A stretch of DNA of 64,000 nucleotides from Roseovarius spongiae (GTDB lineage Bacteria; Pseudomonadota; Alphaproteobacteria; Rhodobacterales; Rhodobacteraceae), in NCBI RefSeq assembly GCF_003651245.1, contig NZ_RAPE01000001.1:682001-746000 (forward strand). Direction: 5' to 3'. Under the pieces are notes generated by a model. It had not been told where the DNA came from, did not search any database, and was given only the letters and a program-made list of their open reading frames with translations. The stretch's first letter is position 1, and each line of letters begins with the position of its first letter. Positions 18,051-26,910 of this stretch are shown in pieces. Both the position numbers and the translations under genes were made by a program.

Positions 18051-19088
18051 ATGACACGGAAATTGTTTGCCACATTGGGGGCCGCCACGCTGATGGCGGC
18101 GGGGCTGGCGCTACCCGCCCAGGCCGAGGACGGCCCGACGCTGAAAGAAGTGAAGGAGCGCGGCCAACTGAATTGCACCGGCCATAACGGCTCTTATCTC
18201 GGCTTCGCCGAGGTGGACGACAAGGGCAACTGGACCGGGCTCGACATCGACCTGTGCCGCGCCGTTTCGGTGGCGATCTTCGGCGATGACGATTCGCTCA
18301 ACGTCGTCCCGGTAAGCTGGGCGCAACGCTGGCCCTCGCTGCAATCGGGCGATGTGGACGTGGTGATCAAGGCTTCGGGCGGCACATTCAGCCGCGACAA
18401 CGAACTCGGCCTGCAATTCTCGCGTCCCTATTACCTCGGCACCACCGTGGTGATGGTTCACAAGGATCTCGGCGTGACCGAGGTGGCCGAACTCGACGGC
18501 GGTTCGGTCTGCATCCCCGCGGGCACCACCATCGAACGCCAGGTGGCGGCTTACGCCGACCGCAAGGGCATCACGGTCGAGCCGGTGCTCTTCGAGAAGA
18601 CCGAGGAACTGCGCGAGGCCTATTTCTCGCGCCGCTGCGACGCATACGCGCAGTGGGGCCCGGTCACCGGCATCGCGCGCGCCGTCGCGGACAACCCCGA
18701 GGATCACATCATCCTTGACGACGTGCTCGCGCTCGAACCCGAGGTGGCGATCATGCGCCAGGGCGACGACCGCTGGATCGACCTCGTGAACTGGGTGTTC
18801 TCCGCGCTCTGGTTCGCCGAACAGGAGGGCGTCACCTCCGCGAACGTGGACGAGATGAAGGCCAACCCGCCGACATCCGAAGTGGGCAAGATGCTGGGCG
18901 CGACGCCGGGCATCGGCGGCCCGCTCGGGCTCGAGGACGACTGGGCCTACAACGTCATCAAGAACGTCGGCAACTATGGCGAAATCTTTGCCCGCAACAT
19001 CGGCGAGGAGTCGCAGTACAAGATGCCCCGCGGCCTCAACAAGCTGTGGAACGAGGGCGGCATCCACTACCCGATGGTCTTCGATTGA
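18051..19088 (+). CDS. Amino-acid-type ABC transporter substrate-binding protein
   Basis: This 345-residue periplasmic protein has a Sec signal peptide (1-23, ending PAQA) followed by LKEVKERGQLNCTGHNGSYLGFAEVD, the opening of AapJ-like polar amino acid binders. AapJ relatives carry RNTTWT before the SRD motif; here the segment reads IKASGGTFSRD, so the binding site differs and the ligand may not be a common L-amino acid. AGAGGAGGAG precedes the ATG at 18051, outweighing the ATG at 18006. It is followed by a strong hairpin and then the permease genes. Confidence 0.9.
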   Translation: MTRKLFATLGAATLMAAGLALPAQAEDGPTLKEVKERGQLNCTGHNGSYLGFAEVDDKGNWTGLDIDLCRAVSVAIFGDDDSLNVVPVSWAQRWPSLQSGDVDVVIKASGGTFSRDNELGLQFSRPYYLGTTVVMVHKDLGVTEVAELDGGSVCIPAGTTIERQVAAYADRKGITVEPVLFEKTEELREAYFSRRCDAYAQWGPVTGIARAVADNPEDHIILDDVLALEPEVAIMRQGDDRWIDLVNWVFSALWFAEQEGVTSANVDEMKANPPTSEVGKMLGATPGIGGPLGLEDDWAYNVIKNVGNYGEIFARNIGEESQYKMPRGLNKLWNEGGIHYPMVFD

Positions 19089-19103
19089 TCTAAACCACTG
19101 ATG

Positions 19104-19128
19104 CGGCCCCGCCCGACGGGTGGGGCCG
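19104..19128 (+). terminator. Intercistronic hairpin after the binding-protein gene
   Basis: CGGCCCC at 19104-19110 pairs with GGGGCCG at 19122-19128, with further GCCC/GGGT pairing inside. It sits 15 bp after the binding-protein stop and 28 bp before the permease ATG, and a T-rich stretch follows. Such hairpins usually limit read-through or protect the upstream mRNA so that binding protein exceeds permease. Confidence 0.6.
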
Positions 19129-19156
19129 TTTCCGTTTCCACGCCCCGGAATAGCCC

Positions 19157-20326
19157 ATGATCCGCCTCTGGAACAACCTGAAGCTGCGCAACACCGCGTT
19201 GCAGGTCGCCTATGTCGGCGGGTTCGTCGCGCTCGTCCTCGGCATGGCGCTGGTCGCGCGCGCCAATCTCGACGAGTTGGGGATCATCTCCGGCTTCGAT
19301 TTCCTGTTCAAGTCGACGGGCTGGAAGGTCAGCTTTTCGCTCATCGAATTCACCGCCAGCGACCCCTATTGGCGCGTCCTGCTGGTGGGGTTCCTCAACA
19401 CGCTGTTCCTCGCCGCGATCGGCCTCGTCCTCGCCACCGTGATCGGCGTGATCGTGGGCATGGCGCGCACCTCGTCCAACGATCTCGCCCGCCTGCTGGG
19501 CGCGATCTACGTCGAGACGTTCCGCAACGTGCCGCTCATTCTCCAGGTGTTCTTCTGGTACGCGGTCTTCACCCGTTTCCCCGGACCGCGCCAGGCGATT
19601 TCGCTCGCCGACGGCATGTTCCTGTCGAGCCGGGGCATATACGTGCCCGGCCTCAACATCACCGGGCTTTCCGCATTCCTCGGGATCGTGGTCTTCCTCG
19701 CGGGGCTGGGCGTGATCGTCTGGATCACCGCCGCGCAGCGGTTCCGCCGGATGGAGCCGGCGCGCAAGACCCGGCTGCGCCTGCTCATCCTCGCCGCGGC
19801 GGCGCTGCTCATGGCCGCGATCTTCTGGCTCGGGCGGCTTCCGGACACCCCGCTCGTCAGCATTCCCGCGCTCAAGGGGCTGAATTATCGCGGCGGCGTG
19901 CGGGTCTCGACCGAGCTCACCGCGCTGGCGGTGTCCATCGCCATCTACGGCGGCTCCTACATCGCCGAGATCGTGCGCGGCGGGTTCAAGGCCGTGGGCC
20001 GCGGCCAGATCGAGGCGGCGCAATCGGTCGGTCTGTCGGCCTGGCAGGTGTTCAGCCGCGTGCGCTTTCCGCTGGCGCTGCGCGCGATGATGCCGATCCT
20101 GACCAACCAGTATATCTGGCTGGTCAAGGCGACGACGATGGGGATCGCCATCGGGTTCGCCGATTTCTTCATGGTGGTGTCGATCTCGATCAACCAGTCG
20201 GGCCAGACGCTCGAACTGATCGGCATCCTGATGGCGGGCTTCCTGCTCATAAACTTCACGCTGGCGGCGGTACTGAACCGCATCAACCGCGCGATCGCCC
20301 TCAAGGGCGACCAACTGAGAAGCTGA
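19157..20326 (+). CDS. Amino-acid ABC transporter permease (AapQ-like)
   Basis: A 389-residue inner-membrane permease of the HisM/AapQ family with about eight helices. The EAA loop AEIVRGGFKAVGRGQIEAAQSVGL near residues 272-295 contacts the ATPase. The long insertion between helices, compared with about 220-residue HisQ-type proteins, is typical of the Aap general amino acid transporter. It forms a heterodimer with the next gene product, four bases downstream. Confidence 0.92.
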   Translation: MIRLWNNLKLRNTALQVAYVGGFVALVLGMALVARANLDELGIISGFDFLFKSTGWKVSFSLIEFTASDPYWRVLLVGFLNTLFLAAIGLVLATVIGVIVGMARTSSNDLARLLGAIYVETFRNVPLILQVFFWYAVFTRFPGPRQAISLADGMFLSSRGIYVPGLNITGLSAFLGIVVFLAGLGVIVWITAAQRFRRMEPARKTRLRLLILAAAALLMAAIFWLGRLPDTPLVSIPALKGLNYRGGVRVSTELTALAVSIAIYGGSYIAEIVRGGFKAVGRGQIEAAQSVGLSAWQVFSRVRFPLALRAMMPILTNQYIWLVKATTMGIAIGFADFFMVVSISINQSGQTLELIGILMAGFLLINFTLAAVLNRINRAIALKGDQLRS

Positions 20327-20330
20327 GCGC

Positions 20331-21407
20331 ATGGCGATAACGGCGCAAATCGAACGCGAGGGCCTGCTGGCGGTGATCCGGCGGCGGTATTTCTCGTCCC
20401 TGTCCAACGCGATCCTGTCGATCGTCAGCTTCGCGCTGCTGGCCTACATCTTCTGGACCGTGTTCGACTGGGCGATCCTGTCGGCGGTGTTCTCGGACGC
20501 GGGCGGCCCCGAGGCCTGCCAGCAGACCGACGGCGCCTGCTGGGCGGTGATCGATTCGCGCTGGCGGCTGATCCTCTTCGGCCTCTACCCGCACGAAGAG
20601 CACTGGCGCTCGGGCCTCGCCTGCATCGTCGTGGTGCTGATGACGGTGCTGAGCTGCATCCCCCGCTTCTGGAGCGGCAAGGCCATCTCGATCATCTGGA
20701 TCGGCGGCTTCGCGACCTTCTACTTCCTGATGAAGGGCGGGATCTTCGGCATGCCGCTGGTGGACGAACAGCAATGGGGCGGGCTGTCGCTCACCGTGTT
20801 CATCTTCGTCTCCACCGCGCTGGTGGGCATGCCGCTGTCGATCGTGTTCGCGCTGCTGCGCCGCTCCGAGCTGCCGTGGATTTCGCGGCTGACCGGGCTC
20901 ATCATCGACTCGGTGCGCTCGCTGCCGCTGCTCACCATCCTCTTCACCTTCGCGGTGGTGCTGCCCTTCGTGCTGCCCGACTGGGCCTCGGGGGACAAGC
21001 TCTACCGCGTGATCCTCGGCTCGGCCCTGTTCTTCGCCGCCTACCAGGCGGAAATCATCCGCGGCGGCATGCAGGCGGTGCCCAAGGGGCAGGAGGAGGC
21101 GGCCAAGGCGCTGGGCATCCGCTACGGCGCGCGCATCCGGCGCATCCTGCTGCCCCAGGCGTTCAAAAGCGCGCTGCCCGCCACGATCAACCAGTTCGTG
21201 ATCACCTTCAAGGAAACCTCGCTGGTGATCATCATCGGCTTCTTCGAGATCCTCGCCTCGGGGAACGCCGCCTACGGGCGGGGCGAATGGACCTTCGCCT
21301 ATGTCGAGGTCTACACATTCATCGCGCTGATCTACTTCGCGTTCGTCTTCTCGCTGTCGCGCTACGGCGCCTATCTCGAGCGACGCATGGATATCGGGGA
21401 CAGATAG
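20331..21407 (+). CDS. Amino-acid ABC transporter permease (AapM-like)
   Basis: The 358-residue second permease has about eight helices. The EAA loop AEIIRGGMQAVPKGQEEAAKALGI and the segment FKETSLVIIIGFFEI are diagnostic of AapM-type proteins. A periplasmic loop near residues 60-75 contains two cysteines (EACQQTDGACW). It starts four bases after the first permease and is followed nine bases later by the ATPase gene. Confidence 0.92.
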   Translation: MAITAQIEREGLLAVIRRRYFSSLSNAILSIVSFALLAYIFWTVFDWAILSAVFSDAGGPEACQQTDGACWAVIDSRWRLILFGLYPHEEHWRSGLACIVVVLMTVLSCIPRFWSGKAISIIWIGGFATFYFLMKGGIFGMPLVDEQQWGGLSLTVFIFVSTALVGMPLSIVFALLRRSELPWISRLTGLIIDSVRSLPLLTILFTFAVVLPFVLPDWASGDKLYRVILGSALFFAAYQAEIIRGGMQAVPKGQEEAAKALGIRYGARIRRILLPQAFKSALPATINQFVITFKETSLVIIIGFFEILASGNAAYGRGEWTFAYVEVYTFIALIYFAFVFSLSRYGAYLERRMDIGDR

Positions 21408-21416
21408 GACTGGGCA

Positions 21417-22166
21417 ATGACGCAAAGCAACGAACCGGCCATCGTCATTCGTGGCATGAACAAGTATTACGAGGCGTTCCACGCGCTCAGGGACATCGAC
21501 CTCACGGTCGAGCAGGGCGAACGCATCGTCATCTGCGGCCCCTCGGGATCGGGCAAATCGACGCTGATCCGCTGCATCAACCGGCTCGAAGAGCACCAGA
21601 GCGGCGACATCGTCGTGCTGGGCACCAGCCTTGACGACAACGTCGCCAATATCGACGGCGTCCGCCGCGAGGTCGGCATGGTGTTCCAGCATTTCAACCT
21701 CTTCCCGCACATGACCGTGCTCGAGAACTGCGCGCTGGCGCCGATGCTGGTGCGCAAATGGTCGCGCGCCCGGGCCGAGGAAATGGCGATGCAATACCTC
21801 GAAAAGGTCCAGATCCCCGAACAGGCCGAGAAATTCCCCGGCCAGCTTTCGGGCGGGCAGCAGCAGCGGGTCGCCATCGCGCGCGCGCTCAGCATGCAGC
21901 CCAAGGTGCTGCTCTTCGACGAACCGACCTCGGCGCTCGATCCGGAAATGATCTCGGAGGTGCTCGACGTGATGGTGTCGCTCGCCAAGGAGGGCATGAC
22001 GATGCTTTGCGTCACGCATGAAATGGGTTTCGCGCGGCAGGTGGCCGACCGGGTGATCTTCATGGACCGGGGCGAGATCATCGAACAGAACGCCCCCGAG
22101 GAGTTCTTCGGCAACCCGCAGAACGAACGCACGCAGAAATTCCTGTCCCAGATCCTCGGCCACTAG
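21417..22166 (+). CDS. Amino-acid ABC transporter ATP-binding protein (AapP-like)
   Basis: A 249-residue ATPase: Walker [10 protein letters not shown] near residues 41-49, Q-loop [12 protein letters not shown], signature [15 protein letters not shown], and Walker [15 protein letters not shown]. This is the full HisP/GlnQ pattern. It energises the two permeases before it. It is the last gene of the rightward operon that begins with the HpcH aldolase, and it converges on the GntR gene 23 bp away. Confidence 0.94.
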   Translation: MTQSNEPAIVIRGMNKYYEAFHALRDIDLTVEQGERIVICGPSGSGKSTLIRCINRLEEHQSGDIVVLGTSLDDNVANIDGVRREVGMVFQHFNLFPHMTVLENCALAPMLVRKWSRARAEEMAMQYLEKVQIPEQAEKFPGQLSGGQQQRVAIARALSMQPKVLLFDEPTSALDPEMISEVLDVMVSLAKEGMTMLCVTHEMGFARQVADRVIFMDRGEIIEQNAPEEFFGNPQNERTQKFLSQILGH

Positions 22167-22183
22167 GGCGGGGCGCGCCGGGG

Positions 22184-22199
22184 CGCGACTCAGGTCGCG
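22184..22199. terminator. Hairpin between the ATPase gene and the convergent GntR gene
   Basis: CGCGAC and GTCGCG form a 6-bp stem around TCAG, and the loop includes the GntR stop codon. It could stop transcription from either side, but there is no T-run. Confidence 0.33.
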
Positions 22200-22984
22200 G
22201 GCGGATCGTCCGGGCCGGGGCCGGCATCCTTCAGGAAATCCATGATCCTGATGTCGTCGTCGCCGACCCGGTCCTTCAGCCCCACCTTGCGCGATAGCGC
22301 GCGCAGCCGCTCGAGGCTGTTCCGCAGATGCAGGCGCATCGCGGCGCGCGCCGCCTCCGGATCGCGGTTCTCGATGGTGACGACGATGGCCTCGTGCTCA
22401 TCGTGGATCGCGATGTAATAGTCATCCTTGAATTCCTGCGACACCAGCGCGCTGAGCTGGAACCGCCGGGTGAAGGTCGGCTCGAGGAATTTCAGGAAGC
22501 GGTGAAAATAGGGATTCTGCGTGCCCTGGGCGATCGCGAGGTGAAATTCGAAATCGTAATGCACTTCGACGCTCTCGGGATCCATGTGCCGCGCGTCGAC
22601 CTCTTCCATCACGCGGCGGATCTGCACGGCGTCCGAATCGCTGCGCCGCTCCGCGCAGAGGCTGGCGGATTCGACCTCGATCGCGAGACGCAGTTCAAGA
22701 ATCGCGATGGTTTCCGGCAAGGTGTTGAGCGCGTCCGCGTCCAGCTTGAACCTTGACGAAAACGGATATTCCGCCACGAACATGCCTCGTCCCTGGCGCG
22801 ACACCAGCAACCCGTCCGAACGCAGCTGCGCCACAGCCTCGCGCACCACGGTGCGGCTGACCTCGAACTGCTCGCAGAGCTCGGATTCCGTCGGTAGCTG
22901 CTCATTGGGCTGCAAAGCGCCGTCCAGAATTTTCTTGGACAGCTCTTCCGCGACGATCGTCGTCAGTGTCTTGCGGCGCGCCAT
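22190..22984 (-). CDS. GntR family transcriptional regulator, FadR subfamily (FCD domain)
   Basis: A 264-residue regulator. The winged helix-turn-helix (residues 1-75) contains LPTESELCEQFEVSRTVVREAVAQLRSDGLL. The C-terminal FCD ligand domain keeps the metal-type residues in DFEFHLAIA, IHDEHEAIV and MRLHLRNS. FCD regulators usually sense a carboxylate. The start MARRKTL follows GGGGAGGGAA; the open frame continues to 23626 but has no regulator features. It lies inside the catabolic cluster and next to one exact operator copy, so it probably represses the three flanking units in the absence of inducer. Confidence 0.93.
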   Translation of the reverse strand: MARRKTLTTIVAEELSKKILDGALQPNEQLPTESELCEQFEVSRTVVREAVAQLRSDGLLVSRQGRGMFVAEYPFSSRFKLDADALNTLPETIAILELRLAIEVESASLCAERRSDSDAVQIRRVMEEVDARHMDPESVEVHYDFEFHLAIAQGTQNPYFHRFLKFLEPTFTRRFQLSALVSQEFKDDYYIAIHDEHEAIVVTIENRDPEAARAAMRLHLRNSLERLRALSRKVGLKDRVGDDDIRIMDFLKDAGPGPDDPPAT

Positions 22985-23167
22985 ACTATTCCCTCCCCAG
23001 GCAAGGCTAACACACACGATCCTCCCGTTCGGCGCGAAAGCCATGCTTTTCAATACCGGGCGAACGGCAGGTTTGCCAATCTCGCGTTTCCCGCGTGGAC
23101 CGAAGCCCGGCGCGCGCGGCGGAAAATTCATGGCTGCCCGGTTCACAAAACTTGCGTCACGGCGATT

Positions 23168-23185
23168 TTCGTATGATGTATGATA
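23168..23185 (+). promoter_or_regulatory. Putative GntR operator, copy 2 (upstream of SDR genes)
   Basis: The 18-base block TTCGTATGATGTATGATA is the exact reverse complement of 15885-15902 and contains the tandem halves TATGATG and TATGATA. It lies 26 bp before the SDR start at 23211, a position suited to repression, and in the gap shared with the divergent GntR gene. Confidence 0.62.
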
Positions 23186-23210
23186 AATGAAAGCAGAAGG
23201 AAAAACCACC

Positions 23211-23948
23211 ATGCGCAACATACTGATTACCGGGGCGACCAGCGGCGTTGGCCGCGCGCTGGTCGAGAAGATGTCGCGCACCGACCGGGTGATCTGCGCC
23301 GGGCGCAACCGCGACGTCCTGGATGCGCTGGCGAAGATCGACGGGGTGGCGGACACGGTCAGCTGCGACCTTGCCGACCCCGCCGCCTGCCGCGCGCTGC
23401 TCGAGGGGCGCGTGATCGACGTGCTGGTGAACAACGCGGGCGTGCTGCCGTCGCGCGAAGGCTTCGCCGACTTGCCCGTTGACGCCATCGACGCGATGGT
23501 CGACGTGAACTTTCGCGGGGTGGCGCATCTCACCCAGGCCGCGCTGCGCCAGATGCAGGTCAGGGGGCAGGGGCATATCGTCTTCGTCGGCTCCAGCGCG
23601 GGCCGCTTCCCGCATCCCGGCGCCACCGTTTACGGCGCGTCCAAGGCGGCGGTGTCGCTGTTCGCCGACGCGCTGCGCGCGGAACTGGCCGAATGGCGCA
23701 TCCGCGTGACCGAGGTGGCGCCGGGGCGCACCCGCTCCAACCTCTACCGCGACGCGATCAATGACGCCTCGGACGAACTCTACGACGCGTATGAGCCGCT
23801 CGAACCCGGCGACGTCGCCGACGCCATCGCCTACGCGCTGAACGCGCCGGCGCACGTGGACGTGTCGCGAATCGAGATCATGCCGATCGGGCAGGTCGCG
23901 GGCGGCGGGCGCACCCTCCGCCGCGACGAGATGAAAACCGTCAAGTGA
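23211..23948 (+). CDS. SDR family oxidoreductase
   Basis: A 245-residue short-chain dehydrogenase: [14 protein letters not shown] cofactor loop, VNNAG near residue 80, catalytic serine in VGSSAG, and YGASKAA with the Tyr/Lys pair. AGAAGGAA stands eight bases before the ATG at 23211, which decides this start over the ATG at 23187. It belongs to the YdfG/serine-dehydrogenase-like part of the family by length and motifs, which would fit oxidation of a beta-hydroxy acid or amino acid, but the substrate is not proven. Expression is probably controlled from the operator just upstream. Confidence 0.9.
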   Translation: MRNILITGATSGVGRALVEKMSRTDRVICAGRNRDVLDALAKIDGVADTVSCDLADPAACRALLEGRVIDVLVNNAGVLPSREGFADLPVDAIDAMVDVNFRGVAHLTQAALRQMQVRGQGHIVFVGSSAGRFPHPGATVYGASKAAVSLFADALRAELAEWRIRVTEVAPGRTRSNLYRDAINDASDELYDAYEPLEPGDVADAIAYALNAPAHVDVSRIEIMPIGQVAGGGRTLRRDEMKTVK

Positions 23949-23961
23949 AAGGAAGAAACTC

Positions 23962-24717
23962 ATGGAAATGAAAGGGCTGTGCGTCGCCATCGTGGGCGGC
24001 GGTTCGGGCTTCGGACGAGAGATCGCGCTGATGATGGTCGAACAGGGCGTCGAGGCGCTGGCGATCATCGACGCCAACGCGGCCGCCGCCGCCGAAACCT
24101 GCGATCTGATCGCCAACCACGGCGGCGCGGGGCATGCGATCCACGCCGATATCGCCACGATGGGCCCCGCCCATGCGGGCTTTGACCAGGCGGTGCAGGC
24201 GATGGGCCGGGTCGACAGCCTCGTCAACTGCGCCGCCGTCTATCCGCGCGCGCCCCTGATGGAGATCACCGACGAGCAGTGGGATCTCGAGAACGCGATC
24301 AACATCAAGGGCACCTACCACATGTGCGTCGCCGCGATCCGGCACATGCAGACCCGCGCCAACGGTCGCGACGTCGCCGGGCGGATCGTCAACATCACCT
24401 CGGTCGACGCCTTCAAGGCGCATCCGCAGAACGCCCATTACGCCGCGACCAAGGCGGCGGTGGTCAGCCTCACGCGCTCCTTCGCGATCCACGTCGCCTC
24501 CGATCAGATCCTGGTGAATTCGGTGGCCCCCGCGGGCATGGCGACGGAAAAGGCGAAATCGCTGGGGTTCCTCGGGGAACTGGCGGCGGCCAACCCGCTG
24601 GGCCGCGCGGCCGAGCCGCGCGAGATCGCGGAATTCGTGCTCATCGCGGCGTCGAACCGGAACACCTACATGACCGGCGAGCAGATCATCGTCTCGGGCG
24701 GCTACGTCTGCGCCTGA
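23962..24717 (+). CDS. SDR family oxidoreductase
   Basis: A 251-residue short-chain dehydrogenase with the modified cofactor loop [15 protein letters not shown] in place of NNAG, serine in NITSVDA and YAATKAA with the catalytic Tyr/Lys. It starts 13 bp after the preceding SDR with a GAAAGGAAG ribosome site, so the two form one operon. The final 16 bases overlap the convergent ACT-domain gene. It is probably another dehydrogenase step of the GntR-controlled pathway; substrate unknown. Confidence 0.9.
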   Translation: MEMKGLCVAIVGGGSGFGREIALMMVEQGVEALAIIDANAAAAAETCDLIANHGGAGHAIHADIATMGPAHAGFDQAVQAMGRVDSLVNCAAVYPRAPLMEITDEQWDLENAINIKGTYHMCVAAIRHMQTRANGRDVAGRIVNITSVDAFKAHPQNAHYAATKAAVVSLTRSFAIHVASDQILVNSVAPAGMATEKAKSLGFLGELAAANPLGRAAEPREIAEFVLIAASNRNTYMTGEQIIVSGGYVCA

Positions 24718-25130
24718 CCCCCGGCGCTCAGCCCGGCCAAAACCCGCATCGCGTCTTCGGCGCGGTCTTCGGGGACGAACAGGTGATCGTGGTGGAACCC
24801 GGCGACCGGGTTCACACCCATGCCTTCGGCGGCCAGCGCGCTTGCGACATGGGCGATGAACCCCACCGCCTCGAGCGCGGAGTGCACGTTGAGCGTGATC
24901 ATCCGCGCCGGGAACGCATGGGCGATCCCCGCGACCTCGGCCTCATCCCGCCTGAGAATCAGCGTCGTGCCCTCGGCCTCCTCGAACGTCATGAGCGGGC
25001 GCAACCCCGTCGGAACCCTGCGGCTGGCCAGCGTGCAGAACACGTAAACCTCCGGCGCCAGCACCGGGTCCATCCCCGCCAGCAGCACGGCAAGGTCGCG
25101 CTCGCCCCCCGGCGGCGCGTCAGAAGTCAA
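24702..25130 (-). CDS. ACT domain-containing protein
   Basis: A 142-residue cytosolic protein with an ACT-like fold. The segment [16 protein letters not shown] near 27-42 and the C-terminal [38 protein letters not shown] are typical of small ACT/DUF2241-type proteins thought to bind amino acids. No enzyme domain is attached. The frame has no ATG near the domain start; TTG at 25130 is the likely start, overlapping the upstream SDR stop. An ATG 19 codons later would cut the domain. Confidence 0.8.
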   Translation of the reverse strand: MTSDAPPGGERDLAVLLAGMDPVLAPEVYVFCTLASRRVPTGLRPLMTFEEAEGTTLILRRDEAEVAGIAHAFPARMITLNVHSALEAVGFIAHVASALAAEGMGVNPVAGFHHDHLFVPEDRAEDAMRVLAGLSAGGQAQT

Positions 25131-25764
25131 GCACGCGCCCGTCCCATGTCAGAAACGCCCCCGTCATCGCGATGTTGAGCGCATCGAACTGCATCACGAG
25201 GCCGCTCGCCGCCTCGGCCGGCTCGATCGCGGCGCCGCCGCCGCCCATCTCGGTGCGCACCCAGCCGGGATGATAGACGCCCACCGCGATATGCGCGTCC
25301 CGCAGATCGACGGCGAGGTTGCGCCCGAGGTTCAGCACCGCCGCCTTGGAGGCGCGATAGACGTAACTCCCGCCCGATGCGTGCGCGTCGCTCGCCATGA
25401 CGCTCGAGAGAATGGCGATCTTCGGCCGCTCCGCGCGGCGCAGATGCGGCAGCAGCGCCTGCACGGTCAGGAACACGCCGGTCACGTTGACGGCAAAGGT
25501 CCGCGCCCAGAGATCGGGCGCATATCCGGTCTGGATTGATTCGCCCTTGTCGAGGTAAACCCCCGCGTTACAAACCAGCAGATCGACGGGTCGCTCGCCC
25601 AAGGATTCGGCGAACGCCGTGACCGAGGCCGGATCGCTCACGTCCAGCGGAGCAAGGCCGCCTTCATCCCGCGCGGTTCCGGTGACCTCGTCGCCGCGCT
25701 CCACAAAGCGGGCCGCGATTTCCTTACCGATCCCGCGGTTCGCTCCGGTGATGACGACATGCAT
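25120..25764 (-). CDS. SDR family oxidoreductase (sniffer/C-factor-like)
   Basis: This short 214-residue dehydrogenase has VVITGANRGIGKEIA at the N-terminus, LLVCNAGVYLDKG near 83-95, serines in LSSVMAS and the catalytic YRASKAAVLNLGR. This length and motif set fit the classical SDR group that includes C-factor and carbonyl reductases. It overlaps the ACT-domain gene by 11 bases and starts nine bases after the DUF1178 gene, so the three genes are one leftward transcript. No substrate can be inferred. Confidence 0.88.
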   Translation of the reverse strand: MHVVITGANRGIGKEIAARFVERGDEVTGTARDEGGLAPLDVSDPASVTAFAESLGERPVDLLVCNAGVYLDKGESIQTGYAPDLWARTFAVNVTGVFLTVQALLPHLRRAERPKIAILSSVMASDAHASGGSYVYRASKAAVLNLGRNLAVDLRDAHIAVGVYHPGWVRTEMGGGGAAIEPAEAASGLVMQFDALNIAMTGAFLTWDGRVLDF

Positions 25765-25773
25765 GGCCCGCTC

Positions 25774-26211
25774 CTAGTTCGATTTCCGGCCCAGCCGGAA
25801 GGGCAGGGGCGCGACCGGCACGCCGTCCTCGATCAGTTTCTTCGCATCCTCCGCGCGCGCCTCGCCGTGGATCGCGCGTTCGGGGGCCGCGCCCTCGTGG
25901 ATGTCGCGCGCCTCCTGCGCGAAACTCATGCCGACATATTCCGACTCGCGCTCGACCCGCCGGCGCAGCTCGGCCAGCGCCTGCTCGGCCGGGCTTGCCG
26001 GCGCGCTGAGCGGCGCGTCCTCGCGCGCGGGCGCCGCGCCCTTTCTCCCCGCGCTCACCGCCGGGGCCATGATCGCCTTCTCCACCTGCGCGTCGCCGCA
26101 AACGGAACAGGCGATCATGCCTGCCGCGTCGAGCTTGTCGAATGCCGCCGAATCCTGGAACCAGCTCTCGAACCGGTGCCCTTCGGCGCATTTCAGGGTG
26201 AACTTGATCAT
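25774..26211 (-). CDS. DUF1178 family protein
   Basis: A 145-residue protein opening MIKFTLKCAEGHRFESWFQDSAAFDKL and containing one zinc-ribbon-like CSVCG near residue 37-41, preceded by a cysteine at position 8. This is the signature of DUF1178, which is widespread in alphaproteobacteria and has no assigned function. The conserved C-terminal motif DGVPVAPLPF is present. It is the first gene of the leftward DUF1178-SDR-ACT unit. Confidence 0.9.
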   Translation of the reverse strand: MIKFTLKCAEGHRFESWFQDSAAFDKLDAAGMIACSVCGDAQVEKAIMAPAVSAGRKGAAPAREDAPLSAPASPAEQALAELRRRVERESEYVGMSFAQEARDIHEGAAPERAIHGEARAEDAKKLIEDGVPVAPLPFRLGRKSN

Positions 26212-26278
26212 TTCGGGGATCCTGCTGCCTAGGCCAGCAAGATAAGCGATTGCGCGGCGCGATCAAGCGCCTAGCGCC

Positions 26279-26779
26279 TCACCGGCCCAGCAGCCGGGGA
26301 TGGAAGTTGGCCACGATCTGCGCCAGCTCCGGCTCGGTGACAAGGCGCGCCGCCTTCTTCCTGCGATACCAGGCCCGCTTGCGCTGCCCCGCCTCGGGAT
26401 AGTCCGGGGCAAGCGATTTCACCCGCACCGGGTAGACCATCGCCACGCAGGGAATCCCGCGTTCCGGCCCGATCGCCTTGTGATAGGAAAAGAGGCCAAG
26501 ACACTGATCGTAAACCTTTCCGCGCACACCGGCCTCTTCCCAGGCTTCGGTCAGCGCGCTTTCCGAGGGCGTCATACCGTCCATCGGCCAGCCCTTGGGA
26601 ATGATCCAGCGCCCGCTGCCGCGCGAGGTGATGAGCAGGATCTCGGGCTTTTCGTCCCGCATCCGATAGCAGAGCGCGGCGAACTGCGTGCGCACGTCGC
26701 TCTTGCGCGCGTTCATCAGGTCAATGGGCGTCTGGGTGATCTCCAGCCCGCTCGTATCGCGTTTCTTGCCATCCTGCAT
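26279..26779 (-). CDS. Nudix hydrolase (diphosphoinositol-polyphosphate-phosphohydrolase-like)
   Basis: A 166-residue protein with a Nudix box in the segment KGWPMDGMTPSESALTEAWEEAG. The glutamates EE that bind metal are retained. The arginine of the consensus REUxEE motif is threonine here (LTEAWEE), which departs from the canonical box. The KGWP lead-in is usual for the DIPP-like group found in Rhodobacterales. Members hydrolyse nucleoside- or inositol-linked diphosphates; the real substrate is unknown. It diverges from modA across a 131-bp gap. Confidence 0.88.
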   Translation of the reverse strand: MQDGKKRDTSGLEITQTPIDLMNARKSDVRTQFAALCYRMRDEKPEILLITSRGSGRWIIPKGWPMDGMTPSESALTEAWEEAGVRGKVYDQCLGLFSYHKAIGPERGIPCVAMVYPVRVKSLAPDYPEAGQRKRAWYRRKKAARLVTEPELAQIVANFHPRLLGR

Positions 26780-26910
26780 CGGCGTCGCTTTTCAACCTGT
26801 TCGCCGTCAAAGCTAACGCGGCGGGACGGGAATTGCCAGTTTCGCCTGCGACCCCGGCGCGCGTCGGCCGCGCTTGTCTTCCGCGCGGCAAGGTCGCATA
26901 CCTTTTGCGC

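Noticed and set aside
20301..22163. 620-codon minus-strand frame opposite the AapM/AapP-like genes
   Set aside because: Its product is charged and low-complexity, and it spans two well-supported genes on the other strand.
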